A stretch of 41,277 bases of DNA from a virus: positions 1 through 41,277 of the IMG/VR virus record IMGVR_UViG_3300024346_008609. The stretch is one strand, 5' to 3'. Each line of letters starts with the position of its first letter. Position 1 is the first letter of the stretch. A program made the position numbers and the translations under genes. Under the pieces are notes generated by a model that searched no databases, was not told the origin of the DNA, and saw only the letters and a program-made list of their open reading frames with translations. This document shows, in pieces, positions 25,553-34,224 of the stretch.

Positions 25553-25747
25553 ATGATAGTAATAGAAGTACAAAAAGGTGAAAGTATCGAAAAAGCGTTA
25601 AAACGATACAAGTACAAGGTCATTAAGACCAAACAGATTGATATGTTACGTGAAAGACAGGAATTTGTCAAAAAATCGGTAACAAAAAGAATGAAGAAAC
25701 AAAAAGCCAAATACAAACAATATCTTCAACACATAGACACAAAATAA
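25553..25747 (+). CDS. rpsU: Ribosomal protein bS21
   Basis: 64 residues. MIVIEVQKGESIEKALKRYK, then RERQEFVKKSVTKRMKKQ, is the bS21 pattern and resembles Bacteroidota bS21 in length and in its C-terminal part. bS21 binds the 30S platform near the 16S rRNA 3' end. In Flavobacterium, bS21 helps hide the anti-Shine-Dalgarno sequence, and Tyr54, which I recall as a contact residue, is Tyr54 here too. The gene is the only + strand gene inside a - strand head block, with its own late-type element and a strong terminator, so it is an independent unit. It may replace host bS21 in ribosomes during infection. Confidence 0.9.
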   Translation: MIVIEVQKGESIEKALKRYKYKVIKTKQIDMLRERQEFVKKSVTKRMKKQKAKYKQYLQHIDTK

Positions 25748-25773
25748 AAAAGTCCGAATAAATCGGACTTTTT
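25747..25773. terminator. Bidirectional intrinsic terminator
   Basis: AAAAAGTCCGA (25747-25757) pairs with TCGGACTTTTT (25763-25773) around a 5-base loop. It ends both the bS21 gene (+) and the gene at 25776 (-). Confidence 0.85.
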
Positions 25774-25775
25774 CT

Positions 25776-26507
25776 TTATAACCCTTGTTCTAATTGTTTA
25801 AGTTTATATAACGAAATCAAATCAGATTCACTTTCTTGTATTTTTTGAATTGTATTACCAATTTTTTCTTTTAACTCAGAATCATCTGACTCAGCAATTT
25901 TATCTGACAATTTTAATATAACGTTTTCTTTGACTAATTTAATTTCTTCTGAAATTTGTTTTTTATTCAAGGACAATAAAGATTTTAATTCTTTTTTATC
26001 TTCTTCAGAAATATTTGAATATTCTTTATTGAATGTATTTGTAACAATTTTTAACATAGATGAAAGTGGAATGTTCACACTTTCTTGAATGTTTTCTTTT
26101 TTTGTTGAAAGTAAAAGACTTTTAATTTGTGTTTTTGTCTCTAATATTCTTTCAAGATTTGTAATCTTATTTTCGTAAACCACAAAATCAATGTTGGAAT
26201 ATTCATTTTCAACATCACCTTCTAAATTTGTTTTTACCCACTTATATAGTTCATCAATTTTTTTCTGATTAGAAGAAATTAAATCAGATAATCTTTCGAA
26301 CGATTCATTAACGTATTCACCTGCAATATCTTTGTTGATACCTTTTTGCGCTGATAAATCATTATATATAAAGTACATCTCAGAGATGGCTTTGTCGGAT
26401 AAGAAGTTCTTTTTGAACTCTTTTATAACGGTTTTGAAATTTTCTTTACCGTATGATTGAACGATTAGATGGTCTAAATTTGATTTAAATTGTCCGAACT
26501 TATTCAT
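25776..26507 (-). CDS. Helical protein next to portal, unknown
   Basis: 243 residues, almost all helical and rich in Lys, Glu, Ser and Asn (KKIDELYKWVKTNLEGDVEN, NISEEDKKELKSLLSLNKKQ). No family recognised. It follows the portal gene by about 20 bp and has a late-type element 13 bases before its start. The composition and position recall small prohead core proteins such as T4 gp67/gp68, but no motif proves it. Confidence 0.6.
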   Translation of the reverse strand: MNKFGQFKSNLDHLIVQSYGKENFKTVIKEFKKNFLSDKAISEMYFIYNDLSAQKGINKDIAGEYVNESFERLSDLISSNQKKIDELYKWVKTNLEGDVENEYSNIDFVVYENKITNLERILETKTQIKSLLLSTKKENIQESVNIPLSSMLKIVTNTFNKEYSNISEEDKKELKSLLSLNKKQISEEIKLVKENVILKLSDKIAESDDSELKEKIGNTIQKIQESESDLISLYKLKQLEQGL

Positions 26508-26520
26508 AATAATTTTATTA

Positions 26521-26527
26521 ATAAATA
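26521..26527 (-). promoter_or_regulatory. Candidate late -10 element (TATTTAT)
   Basis: TATTTAT on the - strand, preceded by A, 13 bases upstream of the start at 26507; it lies directly after the portal stop codon. Confidence 0.5.
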
Positions 26528-28378
26528 TTACTTATTCAGTAACTCATTAAGTTTATCTTCAATTTCACCCAAAGATTTTCTTCCTTTGGACAAATCAAGT
26601 ATATCTTGACCTCTCAAAATGTCATCCTCAATCAAAAGATTCATATCTCTATCTTTGATTGATTCGGGTGTAACTTCAGCATCACCACCACCTGGTGCTG
26701 GTGCCTCAGGCGTTTCAGGAATTTCAGGAGCTCCCGTTTCTAAAGATGCTGGTTCACCAAATCCACCTAAATCACCAATAGCAGGTTCTGTTGTTTCACC
26801 TGCGGGTTCTTCACCCGGAGCTGGTTGTGTTCCTTTATTACCGTATAACTTATCCAAGTTATCAAATATACCTGTCTTAGTTATTACTTGAGGTGTTTGT
26901 TCAAGTTCAGCGGCTACTGCCTTTTCAATTCTTTGTTGTTGAATATCAAGTTTAATTTCTTCATCTGAAAAACCAAGAATATGTTTTTTAGCCCATGAAG
27001 ATGAAACTGCCTGTATACCATTACCAGGGTCACCAACAGCATCTTTGTAAAGAAGAATTTTTTCTTTCCAAGTTTCTAATTTTAACAAATCAGCTTGTGA
27101 TGACGGGTTTGTTAATCCTAAAACAAAATTGTTTAGCTCATCTTCAAATCCAAGAATGTATAAGTGAATAATTGCAATCTTATTCATTTCTTGAATCATC
27201 GACTTTTGAATTCTGTTAATAGTTCTTGCAAAACGAATATCTTGCAATGATAAATTTTTACCATCACCTACAACATCTTCAAAACCTAAAAATGCTTTAG
27301 GAACACGAAGTGCTGTTAACAATTTCTTTTGAATGTATTCAATGTCCGCAATCTCGGATAAATTTTGAGCTCCAGGTAAAGTGTCAATTGGGTTTGGCGC
27401 ATTTGGGTCACGAACAGGAATAAAAAAGTCTTGGTCTACTGCCATTTGATTAAATCTCAAATCAACATTACCTGTTTGTGGGTCTGAAATTTGGTCCCTT
27501 TTAAACTTATTGGCAACTCTTTGTACATATGGTTCAACATCTTTGTCATCCATATTACCAACAAACACTTTGAACACACGTCTTTCAGGTGCTCTTGAAG
27601 TTCTGTATACTAACATCGCATCTTCTGATAAAATTAACTGTTTCCAAATACGACGGGCTTTTTCTAACATTGAGGTACCGTAAGGTAACTTTCTATCGTC
27701 ACCCAATAATCTAAAGTGAGCTATTTCCCATGTGTTAAATTCTAAACCTTTTTCGTTCCAAATAAATTTCAACGCTTCTGCAGTGGCATCTGTTTGATAT
27801 TTACCTGCAGAAATTTTCATTCCTCTTTCAATCCTTTCAAGTTGAATGTTTGGTAATTGTTGGGAACCCATGATTCCCTTTTCAGGGTCTAATTTTAAAT
27901 AGACAAAATTGTCTCCATACTTGCAAGTATTTCTTGTCCACATAGGTAGATTAGTATTGATATCCAATCTGTTATTGAACAAGTCTGCAAGAATTGATTT
28001 AATTCGTTTACTCTCAGAGTATATCTGTAATATAAATCCATCTTCATTTGCGGTTGTTGATTCTTCGGCATATATGTCAAGTGCTGCAGAAATTTCAGGA
28101 GTATATTCCATACTCTCATAGTCATAATACGCAGCCAATCTTGTTGGTTGATAATAAACGGCTTGAGTATATAAATTACTTTCAACTTTGGTCCATTGTT
28201 GACCCAAATAAAGTGATTGTTGAGCTTGAAGTTTTTCTCTATCGTACTCTTGTTTATCGGTTGTTTTAAGTAATTCTTTTTTGTCGAATTTATAAACAGG
28301 AGCTTGCTGGTCCAAAGTTGAGTCGGGACCAAAAACTTTACCAAGTCTCTGCCAAATCGTTAAATTATTTTCTGCCAT
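26528..28378 (-). CDS. 20: Portal protein, gp20-like
   Basis: 616 residues from the ATG at 28378; the longer frame begins with TTG at 28411. Conserved portal stretches are YYDYESMEYTPEISAALDIY, then AEESTT; LPMWTRNTCKYGDNFVYLKL; RAPERRVFKVFVGNM; and QKKLLTALRVPKAFLGFED. The portal forms the dodecameric ring through which DNA is packaged and to which the neck attaches. The C-terminal 100 residues are Pro/Glu/Gly-rich (PEIPETPEAPAPGGG) and then helical (LIEDDILRGQDILDLSKG), an unordered extension. It lies directly after the terminase gene; in T4 genes 18 and 19 (sheath, tube) come between, and they are absent here. Confidence 0.93.
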   Translation of the reverse strand: MAENNLTIWQRLGKVFGPDSTLDQQAPVYKFDKKELLKTTDKQEYDREKLQAQQSLYLGQQWTKVESNLYTQAVYYQPTRLAAYYDYESMEYTPEISAALDIYAEESTTANEDGFILQIYSESKRIKSILADLFNNRLDINTNLPMWTRNTCKYGDNFVYLKLDPEKGIMGSQQLPNIQLERIERGMKISAGKYQTDATAEALKFIWNEKGLEFNTWEIAHFRLLGDDRKLPYGTSMLEKARRIWKQLILSEDAMLVYRTSRAPERRVFKVFVGNMDDKDVEPYVQRVANKFKRDQISDPQTGNVDLRFNQMAVDQDFFIPVRDPNAPNPIDTLPGAQNLSEIADIEYIQKKLLTALRVPKAFLGFEDVVGDGKNLSLQDIRFARTINRIQKSMIQEMNKIAIIHLYILGFEDELNNFVLGLTNPSSQADLLKLETWKEKILLYKDAVGDPGNGIQAVSSSWAKKHILGFSDEEIKLDIQQQRIEKAVAAELEQTPQVITKTGIFDNLDKLYGNKGTQPAPGEEPAGETTEPAIGDLGGFGEPASLETGAPEIPETPEAPAPGGGDAEVTPESIKDRDMNLLIEDDILRGQDILDLSKGRKSLGEIEDKLNELLNK

Positions 28379-28418
28379 TATACTCTTATTAATAATACGT
28401 TCATTCTTCAATAAAGAA

Positions 28419-28425
28419 ATAAATA
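28419..28425 (-). promoter_or_regulatory. Candidate late -10 element (TATTTAT)
   Basis: TATTTAT on the - strand, preceded by A, 40 bases before the portal ATG at 28378 and just before the terminase stop. Confidence 0.4.
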
Positions 28426-28426
28426 T

Positions 28427-30193
28427 TTATCTACCGAATAACCATAAATACTTCTGATAATCACTTTGTGTAGGTTGACCAAACTTTTGATTGTCCCTTC
28501 CGTAGTTCCCCATCGATATTCCTGGATTGAAGTCTTTCATTGAACCTTTTACCGGTGTTTCATTTACCGTCCAACTTTCTACCATGGCTTTTGTTGTTTC
28601 TGTTACTTTTTCCAATTGTGAGAATGAAGTCTCACCAACATAGATTGCCATCGCACAAGACATGATAAGGTCATCGTGTTGTCCCTTAAGGTGGTCAGGT
28701 CTACCATTCACGTAAACAAAAGTGTTTAATTCATTTAACAAACGACTTGACCTAATATGAAATCCATGTCTTAATGCTTCTTCAAACGCAGCAACAATCT
28801 GAACTCTTTTTGAGTTAAAATTTATTCCCGGAATTTTTTCCATTGCCTTTGGGTCGTATTTCCACTTATCGGCAACATTCACACCATCAACGTATAAATT
28901 TTTATAACCAAGTTCTTGTAATTTTCTTGATGTGGATACACCCATACCACCTGTTATATCAATAACAACAAACGCATTATACATTACAGCCCATTTCATA
29001 GCAACTTCAGCAGCAACATCTGGTGGTATTTTTCCGAGGTATTCTAATACCTGTTCTCTTTCATCAAAATCAATAATGTTAAAAGTGGTAAAGTCTTCAG
29101 AATCACCTCTTGAAACGTCAATACCCATAATGTATTTGTGACCATCTACAGGTTCCTTCCACTGCCATATAGCACCACCCATAAATTTGTTTTCAGGGTT
29201 TTTGATGTCATTTTCTTTCATCCTTTCAACTACATCAGACGGGATTACAGAATCACCTGAACCCAAGAAGTTACATTCCAATTCCTGTGCAATTTTTCTC
29301 CTGTCAAATTTTAACTTTTTTGCCATTGCTTCAAACCAAGATGAATATGGTTTATAACCATCAGCAAACTGTTTTTTTATTTTGTCAAAATCACGGTCAT
29401 ATGGATTAATGTCCGAATAATCAATGGTAATCTCATCATCTTTATATTCTGCACGGTTTAATAGATAATGAACTATATCTTTAACTTTAATTAATTTTAA
29501 ATCTTTAGAATATCGTGGGTCACGATACCAATACATTTCCGTGATTTTGAAATCATTCATACCACGAAGGGCTTGGTCGTAAATGCTGTAATAAATTGGG
29601 TCAAACCCGTTAGGGGTAGAAATAACAATTACTTTACCACCTGTAGACAAAGATGCCATACAGGCAGACCAGAAATCATCATCAGCGTCAATAAAGGCAG
29701 CCTCATCAAAAATAAGAATAGTCGGAGTATAACCACGAAGTGCATCTTTTGAAGTTGCAACTGCTTTTACCTCACAACCATTTGATAACTTAAAATGTTT
29801 TTGTGCATTCTTTTCATTTGAAAACCCGACACCTAACCAAGACGGCCATTGTTCAACAAAGGCTCTAATCTTGTTTGCCATTTCAATAGACGTATCCTGT
29901 TTGTTGGCAATAACAAGAATTTTTTCAGGTTTTGTTTTAGAAGCAAAAACCAAGCGTTTTGAAACCCAAGCAGATGTAATTGTAGATACACCAGCTTGTC
30001 TATATTTTAAAGCAATATTTTCTTCGTGATTATCGTAATCTTCAATTAACCTTATTTGGTCATGAAAAAGGTCTAATGGAACATACTTGGATTGTGTGTT
30101 ATCGTAAGTCTGCAAATATGTCCTAAGTGCGTAAGGTGTATTTTTTACGCATTTAGCATACTCTAAAATTGCTTGTTCTTTCGATAACGCCAT
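28427..30193 (-). CDS. 17: Terminase large subunit, gp17-like
   Basis: 588 residues. ATPase domain: KYRQAGVSTITSAW (63-76) in the Walker A position, Walker B ILIFDEAAF (159-167), and the coupling motif STPNG (192-196). Nuclease domain: MGIDVSRGDSEDFTTF (356-371) with the first catalytic Asp (359), VVIDITGGMGVS, and a later HDDLIMSCAMA with the last acidic residues. The Walker A lysine found in T4 (GKTT) is replaced, as in many phage terminases that use an Arg/Gln-rich loop. It packages DNA through the portal. Confidence 0.95.
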   Translation of the reverse strand: MALSKEQAILEYAKCVKNTPYALRTYLQTYDNTQSKYVPLDLFHDQIRLIEDYDNHEENIALKYRQAGVSTITSAWVSKRLVFASKTKPEKILVIANKQDTSIEMANKIRAFVEQWPSWLGVGFSNEKNAQKHFKLSNGCEVKAVATSKDALRGYTPTILIFDEAAFIDADDDFWSACMASLSTGGKVIVISTPNGFDPIYYSIYDQALRGMNDFKITEMYWYRDPRYSKDLKLIKVKDIVHYLLNRAEYKDDEITIDYSDINPYDRDFDKIKKQFADGYKPYSSWFEAMAKKLKFDRRKIAQELECNFLGSGDSVIPSDVVERMKENDIKNPENKFMGGAIWQWKEPVDGHKYIMGIDVSRGDSEDFTTFNIIDFDEREQVLEYLGKIPPDVAAEVAMKWAVMYNAFVVIDITGGMGVSTSRKLQELGYKNLYVDGVNVADKWKYDPKAMEKIPGINFNSKRVQIVAAFEEALRHGFHIRSSRLLNELNTFVYVNGRPDHLKGQHDDLIMSCAMAIYVGETSFSQLEKVTETTKAMVESWTVNETPVKGSMKDFNPGISMGNYGRDNQKFGQPTQSDYQKYLWLFGR

Positions 30194-30212
30194 TAATCAT
30201 AGTATAAATCAT

Positions 30213-31499
30213 TTATGATAAATCTATACCTAAATCACCCAAAAAGTTTCTGAAGTCATCATCATCTTCTTCGTCCTCATCATTAGAACTAATAGCGTCT
30301 TCGTAGTCGTATTTTTTAAGTTCTTCGATGATTTCATCAACCATTCTTTTTACGATTCGTTTTCCTGCGGGTGTTTTACCCATGATTTCCCTAGCAACTT
30401 GGAAGAATTCTTCAGTACTCAAAGATGAGAATCTCGAGAACAAATAGTTTTGAATTTCTTTCAAATCATCCTCAAATAACTCATCAGGGTATGACGCTAA
30501 GAATCTTTCCCAAATTACAGGACCTAATCTTAAATCCCACATTTCGTATGGTAACGTGTCTTGTGACATCATAACCATCTCGGCAGCTTTAGGGTCATCA
30601 GGTAAACCTTGTGTACCTAATACTTCATATACACCCTTAAGTAACTCGTGAATCAGAATAGGGAAGAATAAACCTTTAACTTTAATAGTTGGGGGGTCTG
30701 TTTTGTCATCAACCTCTTCAGTTCCTTCAACACCTTGACCCGTCTCACCCATCATGTTCATCATTTGTTCTGGCATAATCCAGTACAATAAATCATTGAT
30801 TGACATCAACACACCATAAAGATTCAATAATCTTGGGTCGATTCTATTTAATTCTTCCTCAACTAAGTTGAACATGTAGTGTCCTTTTTTGGATGCTCCT
30901 TGAATCAATGAGTTGATAAATCTTCTTTTTGCCTTTTCTAAGTCAAACTTTTCAAAAGCCTTCATGAAGTTATCTATGTCATCTTCCGCATCATCTTCAG
31001 ATACACCAAATTTTTCTAAAACATCCTCTTCAGATGGTTCTTGAGATTTCTTTGGTAATTTAGATGTATCAACCTGACCCATACCTGATGTTAATTCAAC
31101 ATCAAACTGGAATGCGTTCTCAGGTAATGACATTTCTTTCTTGACCAAATCAACGGCTAAGTTTTCCAAATACTCTTTGTTCTCGTTCTCAATTGACTTA
31201 ACGGTCTGAACCGCCTGAGCCATCATCATCATAAGTTGTTGTAGACCGTTCATTCCCTGAGGAATGTTAGTCAAACCTGTATAACGTTTTACCTTTTCTA
31301 CTACATCTTTAAACCTTTTTGAGGCAATTAATTCTTCAAAAGTTGATACAGTACCATCATCATCTATATCAATATCCAATGCAGGATTGTCCGAAAACGG
31401 AGTATCCTTATCTTCAATACTTTTTTGAATGTCTGGTGACATTCTTTCGGGTCCATCATAACTGATTGGAGCTTCGTTAATTTTAATCCTCGTTTTCAT
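30213..31499 (-). CDS. Virion-associated protein, unknown
   Basis: 428 residues, not recognised. It has an acidic N-terminus, a long helical middle (MNGLQQLMMMMAQAVQTVKS; EKAKRRFINSLIQGASKKGH), hydrophobic helices (GLFFPILIHELLKGVYEVLG) and an acidic tail. The first residues MKTRIKINEAP include INE followed by A, matching the site pattern in the capsid protein, so it may be cut by the prohead protease and packaged. It overlaps the upstream gene by 17 bases and lies 20 bp before terminase. Confidence 0.6.
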   Translation of the reverse strand: MKTRIKINEAPISYDGPERMSPDIQKSIEDKDTPFSDNPALDIDIDDDGTVSTFEELIASKRFKDVVEKVKRYTGLTNIPQGMNGLQQLMMMMAQAVQTVKSIENENKEYLENLAVDLVKKEMSLPENAFQFDVELTSGMGQVDTSKLPKKSQEPSEEDVLEKFGVSEDDAEDDIDNFMKAFEKFDLEKAKRRFINSLIQGASKKGHYMFNLVEEELNRIDPRLLNLYGVLMSINDLLYWIMPEQMMNMMGETGQGVEGTEEVDDKTDPPTIKVKGLFFPILIHELLKGVYEVLGTQGLPDDPKAAEMVMMSQDTLPYEMWDLRLGPVIWERFLASYPDELFEDDLKEIQNYLFSRFSSLSTEEFFQVAREIMGKTPAGKRIVKRMVDEIIEELKKYDYEDAISSNDEDEEDDDDFRNFLGDLGIDLS

Positions 31500-32340
31500 C
31501 TCTGAATTGAATATTTAAGTTTTTAAATTTTAAGAAATCAGGTAATTCAGCTTTTGGTGCTGGCTGATGTTTTGGTTGGTATGGTGACTTCCTATCAGGT
31601 TTTGTTGGTGTTTTAACCGGAGTCTTAACGGGCGCCTCTTTTGTGTCACCAGCTTTTGGTGCTGGTTGATGTTTTGGTTGGTATGGAGATTTTCTGTCAG
31701 GCTTTGTCGGAGTCTTAACCGGAGTCTTAACAGGTGCTTCTTTGGTGTCCGCCTCTAAAATATCTTTCTTTGTCATTTTTTCAGTCATTACATATTTCTG
31801 AATCAAAGATACTAAAGATTCTTCAATCTGTCTAACAACCTTTTGATGATTTTCATTTTGTTGTTTTACATCTCTAACACATCTTTCATATTTATTCATT
31901 TGTTTAGCACTCCATTCACTTCTTTTAGTTGTCTTAAATTCTTTTCCTAATTGACTAGTACAAATTGCCCAAGCATTGTTTTCTTCTTTTTCTTCACCCA
32001 TTGTAGAACGATTATTATCTGAGTCATCGTCCATTCCATCAGGTGCCATATCCTTCTCACCGTGAGGTGTTTCTTGACCCGTATCGGTCTGCATTGCTAA
32101 ATCACCTAATGCGTCATCAGTTTCTATGTTATCTTCTTCAGATGCTATTTTTTTTGCGATTGAATCTACAGTTTGACCCAAACCGGCTAATTCTTCTTTA
32201 GCTTTTTTCGCAGCGTCTGTAATACTTTGTTCAGAGATTAATTTACCATATAAGGTATTGATTTGAGATTCATTCAATTTAGATAATGTTTCAAACCTAA
32301 ATCCTTCTTTCAATAAGGCGATTACTTTGTTAGATTTCAT
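31483..32340 (-). CDS. Protein with two identical Pro/Lys-rich repeats
   Basis: 285 residues. The N-terminal part is helical; residues about 120-170 hold NAWAICTSQLGKEFKTTKRS, then KYERCVRDVK, a short segment that recurs in T4-like phage proteins. Near the C-terminus a 34-residue Pro/Lys-rich unit (EAPVKTPVKTPTKPDRK, then SPYQPKHQPAPKA) is present twice in tandem. The very start, MKSNKVIALLKEG, fits an L-x-E cleavage site. Function unknown; a basic, extended region could bind DNA or capsid. It overlaps both neighbours. Confidence 0.6.
   Translation of the reverse strand: MKSNKVIALLKEGFRFETLSKLNESQINTLYGKLISEQSITDAAKKAKEELAGLGQTVDSIAKKIASEEDNIETDDALGDLAMQTDTGQETPHGEKDMAPDGMDDDSDNNRSTMGEEKEENNAWAICTSQLGKEFKTTKRSEWSAKQMNKYERCVRDVKQQNENHQKVVRQIEESLVSLIQKYVMTEKMTKKDILEADTKEAPVKTPVKTPTKPDRKSPYQPKHQPAPKAGDTKEAPVKTPVKTPTKPDRKSPYQPKHQPAPKAELPDFLKFKNLNIQFRDENED
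31550..31753 (-). repeat. Tandem 102-bp repeat (2 copies)
   Basis: Copy one is 31550-31651 and copy two 31652-31753. The encoded 33-34 residue units are identical apart from the junction residue, yet the DNA differs at about 13 positions, all synonymous by my reading. Confidence 0.85.
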
Positions 32341-32738
32341 AATACTAATGTTTTTTCATAATTTAACACGATGTCTCTTTCGTATAATTTGTCTTCTATA
32401 TTTTTTACAGATTCACCAAAATGAAAAACTAGTCTTTTCATTTTTTCCTCTGTAACGGCATCAGAATCTGAATCTTCCCAAGCTAGTGCAATAACACCCT
32501 CAACCGAATCATAAACTGAAAAAAAATCTGAGTTTTGTATCAGATTTAAATGTAGTCCAGAATTTTTAAGAACTCCTACTTTCTTTATAAAATCAATTTG
32601 GGGTGGAGAGGGTTTACCTGAAGCTGGTTCAGAATCCCACTCATCACCCCAAACATCATCTATATCAGAGAAGATAAACTCGTAAATGTTATCGCCTCTA
32701 AAATTTGGTCCTAACTCATTTACGTAGATTAGCTTCAT
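32337..32738 (-). CDS. Conserved T4-like phage protein, unknown
   Basis: 133 residues. It starts MKLIYVNELGPNFRGDNIYE and includes DVWGDEWDSEPASGKPSPP and IALAWEDSDS, a composition and order I recall from hypothetical proteins of cyanophages and other marine T4-like phages. Mixed alpha/beta and acidic, with no catalytic motif. It overlaps both neighbours by four bases (ATGA type), so it is coupled to them. Confidence 0.65.
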   Translation of the reverse strand: MKLIYVNELGPNFRGDNIYEFIFSDIDDVWGDEWDSEPASGKPSPPQIDFIKKVGVLKNSGLHLNLIQNSDFFSVYDSVEGVIALAWEDSDSDAVTEEKMKRLVFHFGESVKNIEDKLYERDIVLNYEKTLVL

Positions 32739-33955
32739 AAAATTTCACCTTTTCGTGTAATTTTAAGTTGTTGACCTTCGTTTTCAAAAACTAAATTACC
32801 CTTGTTTGTTTTACCTAAGAATTTAATATCCTTATGTTCTTTTACTAAGAAATCAGAAGTTAATTCTTGCTCAATAGTTTCTGAAAGTTCTTTGATTTGT
32901 GATTTAATAGTTACTTTATTTCTAATTTCAGAAATATAGTTATTAACTTTTCTATCTTCTTCAATTTTCTTTTCAGACTCAGTAATTACAAAATACTTTG
33001 AAAGTACTTTATCAACTTTAGATTCTGAAAAAATTTCGTCCATGATTTTATCATATCCAATTTCACCTTCAGCCATTTCTGGTTCTTCTGCAGGTGTCGG
33101 TTCAGTCATTTCAGTATTAGCATCAATATTTAAATCGATTTCATCATCAACACCGTAGTCGATAGTATCTTCTTCACCTTCAAGTTTGTTAAGGATATCG
33201 TCATAATCTTCTTCAGTCAACTTAGATAAATCCATGGCAGAAAAAATGGAATTTATCACGTACTTCATATTCTCTGAAGTCAAACCTTGTTGTTCGTCTA
33301 AAGTTCTTAATTTTTGTGTAATTTTACCTGTAAGTTTTTGAATTGCTTTGAAAGAAACTTCCTCATCACTACCGTCAGCAGTTGGTTCAGTTTCCATATC
33401 AAGACCTAAATCCATTTCTTCAGACCCACCATCAGCAGATGGTTCATCTAAACTTAAATCTAAATCTAATTCATCTGTTGCAGGTGCTTCAGCATCCATA
33501 GGTGCTGCAGGTGCCTCAGTATCTGCAGGTGCAGGTGGTAAGTCAAATGTTGGTTCAGCCGCTGGTGCTTCAGGTTTAGGAGTTTTTAAAACAAATTTCT
33601 TTTCTTCACCAAACAACGAAACACCTTCTTCATTTTCATGAACTCTGTTTAATTCTTTAGCTAATAGATTAAAACTCTTAAGTGCCTGAGAATATGAAGA
33701 ATAGTATTTTCTATTTTTCATTGGCTCCATGTAATCTCCTGTTGATTCGTCTATGCTAGACTTGATAATATAACCATTCTTTTCATTAACGATGTGGTAA
33801 GTTTTTCCATCAGCTAACTGACGGCTATATTCAGTAGTTGATGTTTCTTTAATGTTAGTGCGGTCAACTTCATTAAAACGTGCTATTTCCATAATACGTC
33901 TTATTTTAGCTTCTCCCGTTAACTTTTCACTACCAATTGGTTTTAAATCTGCCAT
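32735..33955 (-). CDS. Virion-associated protein with acidic Pro/Ala-rich linker
   Basis: 406 residues. The N-terminal 110 residues form a compact domain (KLTGEAKIRRIMEIARFNEV, ADGKTYHIVNEKNGYIIKSS), resembling proteins of marine T4-like phages. A Pro/Ala/Asp/Glu linker (about 125-215) follows, then a helical part (IQKLTGKITQKLRTLDEQ; YDKIMDEIFSESKVDKVLSK) and a C-terminal KFLGKTNKGNLVFENEGQQL domain. No enzyme motif is seen. It is the first gene of an overlapping set with 32337 and 31483 and lies upstream of terminase, so it is probably a head component. Confidence 0.6.
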   Translation of the reverse strand: MADLKPIGSEKLTGEAKIRRIMEIARFNEVDRTNIKETSTTEYSRQLADGKTYHIVNEKNGYIIKSSIDESTGDYMEPMKNRKYYSSYSQALKSFNLLAKELNRVHENEEGVSLFGEEKKFVLKTPKPEAPAAEPTFDLPPAPADTEAPAAPMDAEAPATDELDLDLSLDEPSADGGSEEMDLGLDMETEPTADGSDEEVSFKAIQKLTGKITQKLRTLDEQQGLTSENMKYVINSIFSAMDLSKLTEEDYDDILNKLEGEEDTIDYGVDDEIDLNIDANTEMTEPTPAEEPEMAEGEIGYDKIMDEIFSESKVDKVLSKYFVITESEKKIEEDRKVNNYISEIRNKVTIKSQIKELSETIEQELTSDFLVKEHKDIKFLGKTNKGNLVFENEGQQLKITRKGEIL

Positions 33956-33972
33956 TTTTGTATATTTTTTTG

Positions 33973-34170
33973 TTAGTTGTTTAGTCCATTAAACCCGCCC
34001 AATGTAAAGGACTGACATTGGATGGCAATTACCGTAGTTTCTTCATCCTCTGTTGTCCATACTGGATGTGGTAAATCCCACGTTACAATTTCACCAACAG
34101 TTTGACCTGTTCCAGGTACATAACCTGTTAAGACTGCGGTGTAATAAGAAGTACATGCTGTTACTGCCAT
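33973..34170 (-). CDS. Small protein, unknown
   Basis: 65 residues, starting MAVTACTSYYTAVLTGYVPG and ending FTLGGFNGLNN. It is beta-rich, with two cysteines and no family. A TATTTAT element lies 13 bases before the ATG. It could be a small decoration or tail-tip protein. Confidence 0.55.
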   Translation of the reverse strand: MAVTACTSYYTAVLTGYVPGTGQTVGEIVTWDLPHPVWTTEDEETTVIAIQCQSFTLGGFNGLNN

Positions 34171-34183
34171 AATTTTTTTCTAT

Positions 34184-34190
34184 ATAAATA
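34184..34190 (-). promoter_or_regulatory. Candidate late -10 element (TATTTAT)
   Basis: TATTTAT on the - strand, preceded by A, 13 bases upstream of the start at 34170. Confidence 0.5.
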
Positions 34191-34224
34191 TACTGAAATA
34201 TCACATTTTTCAGCGTTTTATAAA

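Noticed and set aside
27895-28344. Open frame of 149 codons on the - strand
   Set aside because: It is a shifted-frame shadow inside the portal gene.
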